Of a DNA stretch of 48,210 nt, positions 33,895 to 40,716 are shown one piece after another. A program made the position numbers and the translations under genes. Position 1 is the first letter of the stretch; each line of letters starts with the position of its first letter. The DNA lies in NCBI GenBank assembly GCA_964394665.1, contig CAYMYN010000032.1, forward strand, positions 1 to 48,210, written 5' to 3'. Origin of the DNA: CAYMYN01 sp964394665 (GTDB lineage: Bacteria; Planctomycetota; UBA1135; GCA-002686595). The notes below the pieces were generated by a model. That model searched no databases. It was given only the letters and a program-made list of their open reading frames with translations, and had not been told where the DNA came from.

Positions 33895-34958
33895 GTCGGG
33901 GCTCCGGCGGCGATTCGCGGCGCGACGTGGGGCAACACGGCCTGCGCCAGCTCGGCGCCGTGCCGCAGGGCGTTCCAGGCCGGCAGACCCAGCTTCTCGC
34001 GGCAGAAACGCCGCCCGACCGGCGTGTCGGTCACGTGGCCCGAGACCGCCGTGGCGGCCAGGCCGTAACGCTCCTCCAAGAGGCGCACCGCGCCCCAGGC
34101 GCCCACCGGGTCCTGGGCGCACAGGACGATGCCGCGGATCGAGGAGCGGAAGGGCGCGTCGTCGAGCAACGCGTGCACGCCGTAGGTGCCGAGCAGGCCG
34201 TCGCCCATCTCGAGCACCACGAGGTCCGGCTCGGCCTCGACGAGGTGCGCGACGAGCGAGTGGGCCGCGGGCACGGCGTTCTGCTCGTTGGTCGTCACGA
34301 CGCCGTAGTCGGTGAAGATCGAGATGCGCTCGGCCCCGCTGTCGAGCATCTGCAGCACGTCGCGGCGCAGGGACACGCCGGTCAGCTTGCCGGCCGCGAT
34401 GCGCAGCCCCAGGCGCGCGAGCTGGGCGATCAACACGCAGGCGGCCGTGGTCTTGCCCGAGTCCATGCTCGTGCCCACCAGGGCCAGCACCGGCGGCGGC
34501 GCGAGCGGCATCGGCACGCGCGGCAGGGCCGCGTCGGCCACGTTGGCCGGGACGCCGACGCGCCGCTCGAGGTGCGGGAATCGCAGCACGGCGCCCAGGA
34601 CCTCGAGGCGGAACGGCGCGCCGATGCCGGGGGTGTCCTCGGCGCCCTCGCCGATCACGCCGCCGAGGTTCAGGACGTTGAGCACGTCGCCGACCTCGAC
34701 CTTGTCCGGCACGCGCCCCGAGTATCCGTGCAGCGCGTCGCGGTGACCCAGCGCCCCGGCGATCACGTCGCCCGGGTGCAAGCCGACCTGGCGGCCGTGT
34801 ACGTCCTCGAGCGTGTTGTACGAGGTCTTGGCGTTCAGGATGCGCCCCGCGACGACCGTCCCCTCGACGGCCGGGAGCTCGTCCCCGAGCACCGCGTTGC
34901 GCGAGAGCGCCAGGCGCGAGGTCACCGACGCGATCTTGTCCAGACGGCAGCGCCTCAC
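33891..34958 (-). CDS. DUF1611-type P-loop protein inside the arginine operon (candidate N-acylglutamate synthase)
   Basis: A 355-residue protein whose C-terminal 200 residues resemble DUF1611: Walker A 'GTSMDSGKTT' (162-171, Lys169), 'KLTGVSLRRDVLQMLDSGAE', 'FTDYGVVTT' and 'PDLVVLEMGDGLLGTYGV'. The first 140 residues show no Rossmann GxGxxG; they look beta-rich ('GDVIAGALGHRDALHGYSG', 'VGDVLNVLNLGGVIGE'). As I recall, a characterised DUF1611 protein, DgcN, N-acetylates D-glutamate. The operon has every step from N-acylglutamate to arginine but no argA or argJ, so this protein is a good candidate for making N-acylglutamate; that is inference. GTGA overlaps on both sides (argG before, argC after) tie its production to the pathway. 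GTG at 34958. Confidence 0.75.
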   Translation of the reverse strand: MRRCRLDKIASVTSRLALSRNAVLGDELPAVEGTVVAGRILNAKTSYNTLEDVHGRQVGLHPGDVIAGALGHRDALHGYSGRVPDKVEVGDVLNVLNLGGVIGEGAEDTPGIGAPFRLEVLGAVLRFPHLERRVGVPANVADAALPRVPMPLAPPPVLALVGTSMDSGKTTAACVLIAQLARLGLRIAAGKLTGVSLRRDVLQMLDSGAERISIFTDYGVVTTNEQNAVPAAHSLVAHLVEAEPDLVVLEMGDGLLGTYGVHALLDDAPFRSSIRGIVLCAQDPVGAWGAVRLLEERYGLAATAVSGHVTDTPVGRRFCREKLGLPAWNALRHGAELAQAVLPHVAPRIAAGAPT

Positions 34959-36160
34959 GCGTGCACCTCCTGCCCCGCGCGGCCCGCGAGGCGGAACAGG
35001 CGCCCGGGCTCGGCGAGGATCCGCGCCAGGCCGACCGCGCCCGCCGGATCGGCGTCCTTCGAGGGTCGCTCGCCGTAGCGCGCGTCGGAGACGGCCAGCA
35101 TGCCGAAGGGCGACTCGAGTCCCTCGACCAACGCGCGGCCGCCCGCGAGCAGCACCCGACAGGTGCCGGTCACGCGGGATTGGGAGCTGGCGAAGAAGGC
35201 CTCGAGGTCGCGCAGGAAGGGGTCGTGGAACAGGCCGCGGTGCAGGCGCTGCCCGTAGAGCTCGCCCATCTGGTCCTTGTAGAGCCGTTGATCCTCGGTC
35301 AGGACGAGCTTCTCGAGCTCGCGGTGCGCGCCGAGGATCACCTCCGCGGCGGGCGCCTCGAAGGCGATGCGTCCCTTGATGCCGAGCACCGTGTCGCCGA
35401 GGTGGTAGCCGCGGCCGACACCCAGCGCGCCGGCCTGCGCGTTGAGGCGCTCGATCAGCGTGACGCCGTCGAGGCGCTCTCCGTCGATCGCGATCGGGAA
35501 GCCGTTCTCGAACTCGAGGTGCAGCCACCGCTCGCCGCGCGCTCCGCCGCGGGTCCAGACCCAGGCCCCGTCGGGCAACGGGTCCGCGGTGCCGAGCATC
35601 GCCCCGCCGCCGATGGTGAGGCCCCACAGCCCGGCGTTGATCGAGTACTCGCCGCCCTGGGGCGGCAGGGGCAGGTCGGCGGCGCGCAGGTAGGCGCGTT
35701 GCTCGTCGCGCGAGGGCGCCAGGTCGCGCACCGGCGCGAGCACCTCGAGGCCCGGGGCGACGGCGTGCAACGCGGCTTCGAAGCGCACCTGGTCGTTGCC
35801 GGCCGCCGTGCAGCCGTGGGCCAGCGCGTCGAAGCCCTCGGCCAGCGCGACCCGCGCGAGGCGCTCGGCCTGCAGGCTGCGCTCCGCCGCGACGCTCAGG
35901 GGGTAGACGCCGCCGCGGCGTACGTTGGCCGCCACGAGGTGGCGCAGGACGCGCTCGACGAGCTCCGCCCGCGCGTCGTAGAAGCGGTGGTCCTGCGCTC
36001 CCAGGGCCAGGGCGCGGTCGCGGATCGCGCGGCGCTCGGCGTCGGAGAAGCCGCCGCAATCGACGGTCGCGGCGACGACCTGGGCTCCGCGCTCGCGCGC
36101 GAGCCAGGCGACGAGGTAGGAGGTGTCGAGGCCACCCGAGTAGGCGAGCAGGATACGCAT
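34955..36160 (-). CDS. argG: argininosuccinate synthase
   Basis: A 401-residue enzyme that joins citrulline and aspartate with ATP. The ATP-binding PP-loop is 'AYSGGLDTSYL' (residues 6-16). 'VYPLSVAAERSLQAERLARV', 'ALAHGCTAAGNDQVRFE' and 'PPQGGEYSINAGLWG' are the conserved citrulline and aspartate-binding segments. 'YHLGDTVLGIKGRIAFEAPA' follows as usual. ATG at 36160 lies 66 bases after the argR stop; I see no promoter in that gap, so it is probably transcribed from the argR promoter. Confidence 0.95.
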   Translation of the reverse strand: MRILLAYSGGLDTSYLVAWLARERGAQVVAATVDCGGFSDAERRAIRDRALALGAQDHRFYDARAELVERVLRHLVAANVRRGGVYPLSVAAERSLQAERLARVALAEGFDALAHGCTAAGNDQVRFEAALHAVAPGLEVLAPVRDLAPSRDEQRAYLRAADLPLPPQGGEYSINAGLWGLTIGGGAMLGTADPLPDGAWVWTRGGARGERWLHLEFENGFPIAIDGERLDGVTLIERLNAQAGALGVGRGYHLGDTVLGIKGRIAFEAPAAEVILGAHRELEKLVLTEDQRLYKDQMGELYGQRLHRGLFHDPFLRDLEAFFASSQSRVTGTCRVLLAGGRALVEGLESPFGMLAVSDARYGERPSKDADPAGAVGLARILAEPGRLFRLAGRAGQEVHA

Positions 36161-36226
36161 GGAAGGGTTCCCGAGACGGCTGAGGGAAGGGGATCGGAGG
36201 CGCCGCGCGCCCGGGCCGATGGGGGA

Positions 36227-36655
36227 TCAGAGCAGCTCGCGCACGCGGCGCAGCACGCTCTGGCCGGCGGCGCGCACCTGGACGGCGACGAAGATCGTGT
36301 CGTCGCCTGCGACCGTGCCGAGGACTCCGGGCGGGTTCTCGGCTTCGAGGGCGCGCGCGACCGCGCTGGCGGCGCCCGGCTCGCAGCGCACGACGACCAG
36401 GTTGGGGCCGGCGGCCTCGGCGGAGCGCAGCAGGCTCTGGAGGGTCTCGAGGGGCGTGATGCGCTCGCGCTCGAGCAGCACGTAGGCGCCCTCGCGCTTC
36501 ACCGCCCCCAGGGCCCGCAGGTCGCGCGAGAGCACAGGCTGGGTGCTGGGCACGCCGCGCCGCTCGAGGTGTCCGAGCAGGTCCTCCTGGCTCTCGACGC
36601 GCTCGGACTGGAGCACGTCGCGGATGACGTCGCGGCGGTTGCGGGCGGCGGACAT
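36227..36655 (-). CDS. argR: arginine repressor ArgR
   Basis: A 142-residue regulator (the family is about 150). The N-terminal winged helix has 'PSTQPVLSRDLRALGAVKRE' (recognition region 'SRDL'), and the C-terminal hexamerisation and arginine-binding domain contains 'GTVAGDDTIFVAV', where GDD is the arginine-contact motif. It is the first gene of the arginine operon and should repress it when arginine is plentiful. Two ARG-box-like palindromes lie directly upstream, one overlapping its -10 box, which indicates autoregulation. ATG at 36655 is chosen because it follows TATGCT by 9 bases; an in-frame ATG further up at 36706 would lie inside the operator. Confidence 0.93.
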   Translation of the reverse strand: MSAARNRRDVIRDVLQSERVESQEDLLGHLERRGVPSTQPVLSRDLRALGAVKREGAYVLLERERITPLETLQSLLRSAEAAGPNLVVVRCEPGAASAVARALEAENPPGVLGTVAGDDTIFVAVQVRAAGQSVLRRVRELL

Positions 36656-36664
36656 GGGCCGGAG

Positions 36665-36670
36665 AGCATA
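36665..36670 (-). promoter_or_regulatory. TATGCT -10 element of the arginine operon, 9 bases before ATG
   Basis: On the minus strand TATGCT ends 9 bases before the argR ATG. It is shared in sequence and spacing with the promoters of the M14 peptidase, the GMC oxidoreductase and the repeat lipoprotein. It overlaps the proximal ARG-box-like site, so bound ArgR would block RNA polymerase. Confidence 0.65.
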
Positions 36671-36677
36671 TCTATTC
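36666..36677 (-). promoter_or_regulatory. ARG-box-like operator, proximal
   Basis: The minus-strand sequence GAATAGATATGC fits the GAAT-N4-ATTC core of ARG boxes with one mismatch in the second half-site (ATGC). It overlaps the TATGCT -10 box of argR. Confidence 0.5.
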
Positions 36678-36696
36678 CAAGTCAGGCGTCCAGAGA

Positions 36697-36708
36697 GAAT
36701 ATCCATTC
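36697..36708 (-). promoter_or_regulatory. ARG-box-like operator, distal
   Basis: The minus-strand sequence GAATGGATATTC is a perfect GAAT-N4-ATTC dyad, the core of the ARG box in E. coli and Bacillus. It lies 31 bases (about three helical turns) upstream of the proximal site. It is an AT-rich island in very GC-rich DNA. Confidence 0.6.
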
Positions 36709-36770
36709 CCCCGTGGGTCGCGTCGGGCGGCTCCCGCGCGGACCGAGCGACGCCGGTGCGGGGCGTTTCG

Positions 36771-36776
36771 TATGCT
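36771..36776 (+). promoter_or_regulatory. TATGCT -10 element, 9 bases before ATG
   Basis: TATGCT is followed by 9 bases and the ATG of the repeat-bearing lipoprotein gene. It diverges from the argR promoter, about 100 bases away. Confidence 0.65.
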
Positions 36777-36785
36777 CCCCGCACC

Positions 36786-37484
36786 ATGCATCGACCCCTC
36801 TCCTGCACCCTCTGCCTGCTTCCGCTCGTCGTCGCGGGCTGCTTCGAAGGCCCCGAGCGACTCGACTCCCGAGCCGTGGGCGCCGGCGCGCCGATGGCCT
36901 CGCAACGAACGTCGATGGGCGACCAGGGGCTCCCGGAAGGGCATCCGCCGATCCCCGGCCAGGGACTTCCGGAGGGCCACCCGCCGATCCCGGGTCAGGG
37001 CCTGCCCCAGGGCCACCCGCCGATCCCGGGCCAGGTCCCGGCCGGTCACCCGCCCCTCGGCAGCTCGCCGCACGGCGCGCCCCATGGCGGCCACGCCGTG
37101 GTGGGTGGGGCGCCGGTCGGTCCCGGCGAGGCCCTGCTCGGCGGCCGCGTCGTGCTCCGCGGCGAGCTCGCCGAGCAGCGCGGGGGCGGTGTCTTCCTGG
37201 TCGGGCGCGCGTCCGGCGCGGGCATGCTGCTCGTGCGCAAGCTCGAGCTCGCCGAGGGTCGCCCGGGGGCCGACGGGACCCTCGAGCTCGCCTTCCAGCT
37301 CGACGGCCAGGACGTCACGGCCGGCTCGCTGCCCGACCGCATGCAACTCGAGGTCTACTTCGACCCCGACGGCGTCGTCGAGACCCGTGAGGGTCGGGTC
37401 GGCCGCACCTTCGAGGTCGAGCGCGGGAACCTCTCCCTGGACCTCGTCCTCGACCCGGCCCAGGCGGGGTCGGGCTCCTACTGA
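36786..37484 (+). CDS. lipoprotein with 12-residue Gly/Pro/His repeats and C-terminal beta domain
   Basis: A 232-residue lipoprotein. The lipobox is 'VVAGC' with lipid-bearing Cys19. Residues about 48-83 are three copies of the 12-residue unit 'GLPEGHPPIPGQ' (third copy Q for E), followed by a partial copy and a Gly/His/Pro stretch ('SSPHGAPHGGHAV'), probably a flexible spacer. The C-terminal 110 residues ('LLGGRVVLRGELAE', 'GVFLVGRASGAGMLLVRKLE', 'MQLEVYFDPDG') look like a small beta-sandwich. It weakly recalls the C-terminal domain of cytochrome-c biogenesis protein CcmI, but I am not sure. Function is unknown. His residues in every repeat could bind metal. It has its own leaderless promoter. 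Confidence 0.8.
   Translation: MHRPLSCTLCLLPLVVAGCFEGPERLDSRAVGAGAPMASQRTSMGDQGLPEGHPPIPGQGLPEGHPPIPGQGLPQGHPPIPGQVPAGHPPLGSSPHGAPHGGHAVVGGAPVGPGEALLGGRVVLRGELAEQRGGGVFLVGRASGAGMLLVRKLELAEGRPGADGTLELAFQLDGQDVTAGSLPDRMQLEVYFDPDGVVETREGRVGRTFEVERGNLSLDLVLDPAQAGSGSY
36927..37034 (+). repeat. three 36-base tandem repeats inside the lipoprotein gene
   Basis: Units start at 36927, 36963 and 36999 and encode the 12-residue repeat GLPEGHPPIPGQ. They differ mainly at third codon positions, so the amino-acid sequence is kept while the DNA has drifted. A degenerate fourth unit ('VPAGHPPLG') follows. Confidence 0.85.
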
Positions 37485-37493
37485 CCCGCCGCG

Positions 37494-37515
37494 CGTTCGA
37501 GACGCCCATCGAACG
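37494..37515 (+). terminator. possible hairpin after the lipoprotein gene
   Basis: CGTTCGA (37494-37500) pairs with TCGAACG (37509-37515) around an 8-base loop, 10 bases after the lipoprotein stop. The stem is short. The rest of the 157-base gap before the acyl-CoA dehydrogenase gene holds a possible -10, TATCAT at 37578-37583, but nothing else I recognise. Confidence 0.35.
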
Positions 37516-37641
37516 AGTCCCACGCGGACCGGTACCGCCACCCGCCCGGTCGATCGCGCTGGCACCGGCGAGCCCGGTATCATCCCCGCGCACGGCGTTC
37601 CAGCCCGCCTCCCTCCCGCGTCTCCCGAGAGCCGAATCCCC

Positions 37642-38913
37642 ATGGCCCACGACATCGTCTTCAGCGCCCAGGCCGAGGAACTCGCCGCGGTCGCCCGCCG
37701 CATCGCCGACGAGAAGGTCCGCCCGGCGGCCGCCGCGCACGACAAGGCGCAGGAATACAACTACGAGGCTGCCCGGGCCTGCGCCCAGGCGGGGCTCTTC
37801 AAGACCTTCATCCCCAAGCAGTACGGGGGCCACGGGGCGGGCATCCTGGCGCTGGCACGGGTGACCGAGGAGCTCGCGAAGGCGGACTCGGGCTTTGGCG
37901 TGGCCTTCGCCGTCAACGCCTTGGGCTCCTTCCCGATCATCCTGGGAGGCACGGAGGAGCAGAAGCACAAGTGGTTGCCGCAGATCGCGCGCGGCGACAA
38001 GTTCGTGGCGTTCTGCCTGTCCGAGAAGTTCGCCGGCTCCGACGCCCAGGGCCTCTCGGTGCGCGCCTTCGACGAGGGCGACCATTGGCGCATCTGCGGC
38101 GAGAAGAAGTGGACCACCAACGGCGGCGTGGCCGACTTCTACTCGGTCTTCTGCGTCACCGATCCCGAGTCGCGCTCGCGCCGCATCAGCGCGATCCTGG
38201 TCGAGAAGGGCACGCCCGGTTTCGAGGTGCGCAAGGTCGAGGACAAGATGGGCATCCGTTGTGTCCCGGTCGTCGAGACGCACTTCGACAACGTGCGGGT
38301 GCCCAAGGAGAACCTGATCGGCGGCCGGCCCGGCATGGGCTTCAAGCACGCCATGGCGACCCTCGACCAGGCCCGGCCCGGGGTCGCGGCGCAGGCCGTG
38401 GGCGCGGCCCAGGGGGCCCTCGACCTGGCGCTGGTCTACGCCAACCGGCGCAAGCAGTTCGGCGCGCCGATCTCGAGCCACCAGATGGTGCAGCAGATGC
38501 TGGCCGACATGGCGATCCAGACCAACGCGGCGCGCTGGCTGGTCTACGCGTCGGCGGCGGCCATCGACAGCGTGCCCCATGGGGAGCAGGCCCCGCCGTC
38601 GATCTCGAAGATGGCCGCCATGGCCAAGTGCTTCGCGACCGACACCGCCATGTCCGTGGCCACCGATGCGGTGCAGGTCTTCGGCGGGTACGGCTTCATG
38701 GAGGACTATCCGATCGCGAAGTGCTTCCGCGACGCGAAGATCCTCCAGATCTACGAGGGCACCAACCAGATCCAGCGCCTGGTCGTCGCCCGGCACCTGA
38801 TCCGCGAGGCCTCCGAGCTCGAGCATCTCGAGAGCTTCATCCCGGCCGAGGAGCAACTCACCTACGAGCCCGAGGTCCACACGGTCTCCAACCACAACGT
38901 CGGCCGGTCCTGA
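37642..38913 (+). CDS. acyl-CoA dehydrogenase
   Basis: A 423-residue FAD enzyme that introduces a double bond into acyl-CoA in fatty-acid or branched-chain amino-acid breakdown. Typical blocks are 'FIPKQYGGHGAGILALARVT', 'FCLSEKFAGSDAQGLSVRA' (FAD and substrate contacts), 'GEKKWTTNGGVADFYSVFC', 'ANRRKQFGAPISSHQMVQQ' and 'GGYGFMEDYPIAKCFRDAKI'. The catalytic Glu is in 'QIYEGTNQIQRLVVARHLIR', the position used by short- and medium-chain members. Chain-length preference cannot be read. Given the 2-oxoacid dehydrogenase operon nearby, a role in branched-chain acyl-CoA oxidation is possible. ATG at 37642 begins the conserved N-terminus. A strong hairpin follows the stop. Confidence 0.93.
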   Translation: MAHDIVFSAQAEELAAVARRIADEKVRPAAAAHDKAQEYNYEAARACAQAGLFKTFIPKQYGGHGAGILALARVTEELAKADSGFGVAFAVNALGSFPIILGGTEEQKHKWLPQIARGDKFVAFCLSEKFAGSDAQGLSVRAFDEGDHWRICGEKKWTTNGGVADFYSVFCVTDPESRSRRISAILVEKGTPGFEVRKVEDKMGIRCVPVVETHFDNVRVPKENLIGGRPGMGFKHAMATLDQARPGVAAQAVGAAQGALDLALVYANRRKQFGAPISSHQMVQQMLADMAIQTNAARWLVYASAAAIDSVPHGEQAPPSISKMAAMAKCFATDTAMSVATDAVQVFGGYGFMEDYPIAKCFRDAKILQIYEGTNQIQRLVVARHLIREASELEHLESFIPAEEQLTYEPEVHTVSNHNVGRS

Positions 38914-38928
38914 TCGCCGGTCGGCCCC

Positions 38929-38974
38929 GCGTCGGCGGGTCGGCTCCCCACGCAGGGGGCCGACCCGCCGACGC
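38929..38974 (+). terminator. strong hairpin after acyl-CoA dehydrogenase
   Basis: A perfect 16-base stem (38929-38944 with 38959-38974) is extended by CCCC/GGGG inside the loop and begins 15 bases after the stop codon. No T-run follows. It is the best terminator candidate in this part of the window. Confidence 0.65.
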
Positions 38975-39561
38975 TCCATGTCCGCGGGCCCGTTCTCGAG
39001 CGGGTCCTGCGCCGGTGGGCCCCGCGCTCCGCCGGAGCCGGTCCGGCTGCCGCCGGCCTCTCCGGGCGCTGGGCCACCCGACCGGCCTGCCATTGCGGCG
39101 GCGGGCGACTGCCGCATTGGCTGGGGCCTTCCTTCCCGAGGGCGGGAAGGGCCTTCCGGGGGGGCTGTGGCCCGAGGGGCGGCCGCGGCACGTCCATTGC
39201 CCCAGTGCCGCGCCTGCGGGACCTCCGCGCCCAGAGCGCGAAGGGGTGATAGGCGGGCCTTATGAACCCGACGACTTCCTCGGACGTTCCCTTCCGGGCT
39301 GTTCCGCGCTCCATCCGGCCCCAGGGCCGGCCCTCCGCCTGACAATTACGTGAGCGGAAGGTTTTCCCCCGGTCCCAGTGAGCTTCGCCGGCTCGGCTTC
39401 GTACTAGCTCCCCAGACGGGAGTCGCGTCCGGGAGGCCGGCAGTCCCTGCGGTCGGCAGCCACCTGCGCCCCGCGTGCAGGCAACCCGCCGGAGCGGACC
39501 CGACCGACCCCAAGTCACCCCCCCCCCGCGACCCCCGCACTTGCCAAGGAGGATCGCCGCC
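38975..39561 (+). other. about 590 bases without a gene, upstream of the sigma factor
   Basis: No open frame here has a ribosome site, family motif or likely codon pattern. The stretch contains several small inverted repeats: CTTCC-type repeats around 39127-39157, GGGCC-rich arms near 39318-39334, and CTCCC/GGGAG at 39408-39422. It also holds a relatively AT-rich island, TGACAATTACG (39340-39350). It could be a long structured 5' leader, an unrecognised small RNA, or promoter DNA of the sigma-factor gene. I could not fit it to RNase P RNA, tmRNA, SRP RNA, 6S RNA or a known riboswitch. Confidence 0.5.
39546..39552 (+). promoter_or_regulatory. strong ribosome binding site AAGGAGG
   Basis: A full-strength Shine-Dalgarno sequence lies 9 bases before the GTG at 39562. 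It decides the start of the sigma-factor gene over the in-frame ATG at 39475. It stands out because most first genes in this window have no leader at all. Confidence 0.85.
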
Positions 39562-40716
39562 GTGAAAGCCAAGACCATCACCCCCCAGGAACTCGACCGC
39601 CGGTTGGCCCAGGCCGCCGCGAACCTCGATTCCTACGACACCTTCGTGGACACCCTGATCCGCGACCTGGACAAGCGCGGTGTCGACCTCGAGCTGGAGG
39701 ACCCGCTCACCTGGCGGGTGGGCAACTCCGGCGTCGACCGCCGCTCGGCCCGCAACCTCGAGGAGCAGTTCCGGATGGAGGTGGACGCCATCCGGCACCT
39801 CGATCGGGAGGCCGAGGCCAACCTCGCGCGCCGCATCGAGTTCGTCCGCCGGCGCCTGGACCAGGCCCTGGCCCGTCACGGGATCGACCCCGAGACCCTC
39901 GGGGCCGAGGAGCCGCTGCGCCACCCGGCCGATTCGGTCGAGGGTCACGAGCCGCCGTGCCGCTACCCCGACGCGATCTGCCGCCGTTGGCTCGAGCTCC
40001 ACTGGCTGCGCACCGAGATGGTCGAGCGCAACCTGTACCTCGTCCTGATCAACGTCGAGCGCTACTCGCACACGCGCGCCAGCCGCATGGACCTCGTCCA
40101 GGAGGGTTCCGCGGCCCTGTTCCGCGCCGTGGACGGCTTCGACTGGCGGCGCGGGCTGCTGTTCCGCACCTACGCCGTGCACTGGCTCAACCAGGCCTTC
40201 CGCGCCCACCTCTACAACTTCGGCAACACCGTGCGGATCCCGGTCTACCTCCAGAAGGCCATGAAGCACGTGCACGACGCCGTGGAGCGGCTGGGCAACA
40301 GCAACGCTCTCCCGGAGGAGATCGCCGAGGCCTCGGGCCTGGGCTTCAACCTGGTCGAGTCGGCCCTGGACGCCTCGCGAAGCACGCACTCGATCGACGC
40401 GTCCTTCGGCGGCGACGAGGACTCGGGCTCCTTGCGCGACTGGCTGGGCATGGAGGAGGTCGATCCCTACGACCCGTCGATGGAGGACGTCTCCCTGCGG
40501 GTCGGGATCGAGATGGCCCTCGATCGCCTCAGCGACCGCGAACGGCTGGTGATCGAACGTCGCTTCGGCATCGGCGGAGGCGGCGAGCACACGCTGTCCC
40601 AGATCGCCGACGAGCTGGGGGTCAGCCTCGAACGCGTGCGTCAGATCCAGGTGCGCGCGATCTCGAAGATGAACACGCCCACGGTGCGCAAGGCGATCGA
40701 CCCCTTCCTACTGTGA
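39562..40716 (+). CDS. sigma-70 family RNA polymerase sigma factor with unusual region 2.4
   Basis: A 384-residue sigma factor of the RpoD/group 2 size class. An N-terminal extension of about 70 residues precedes region 1.2 ('LDREAEANLARRIEF', 80-94). Region 2 spans about 150-235 ('VERNLYLVLINVERYSHTRA', 'MDLVQEGSAALFRAVDGFDW'). Region 3 covers 235-295. Region 4 (315-375) carries the helix-turn-helix 'TLSQIADELGVSLERVRQIQ'. Where housekeeping factors have 'YATWWIRQAI', this protein has 'YAVHWLNQAFRAHLYNF'. Residues that read the -10 box are changed, so it may use a different promoter set. The insert between 1.2 and 2 (about 100-148) is short compared with RpoD. GTG at 39562 follows AAGGAGG. 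It is probably a secondary factor; the true RpoD is not in the window. Confidence 0.88.
   Translation: MKAKTITPQELDRRLAQAAANLDSYDTFVDTLIRDLDKRGVDLELEDPLTWRVGNSGVDRRSARNLEEQFRMEVDAIRHLDREAEANLARRIEFVRRRLDQALARHGIDPETLGAEEPLRHPADSVEGHEPPCRYPDAICRRWLELHWLRTEMVERNLYLVLINVERYSHTRASRMDLVQEGSAALFRAVDGFDWRRGLLFRTYAVHWLNQAFRAHLYNFGNTVRIPVYLQKAMKHVHDAVERLGNSNALPEEIAEASGLGFNLVESALDASRSTHSIDASFGGDEDSGSLRDWLGMEEVDPYDPSMEDVSLRVGIEMALDRLSDRERLVIERRFGIGGGGEHTLSQIADELGVSLERVRQIQVRAISKMNTPTVRKAIDPFLL

Noticed and set aside
36927..37034. CRISPR-like array
   Set aside because: The 36-base units are contiguous without spacers and encode a protein repeat in frame.
39240..39290. RNase P- or initiator-tRNA-like stretch on the minus strand (GAGGAAGTCGTCGGG and TTCATAAGG)
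   Set aside because: It resembles short RNase P and tRNA-fMet segments, but the invariant GAGGAAAGTCC and ACAGAAA boxes, acceptor stem and T-loop are missing and the stems do not pair. I treat it as chance.
38862..39581. 239-residue minus-strand frame in the gap before the sigma factor
   Set aside because: Composition is Arg/Gly/Pro-rich, with no ribosome site or motif, and it runs into the acyl-CoA dehydrogenase gene antisense.
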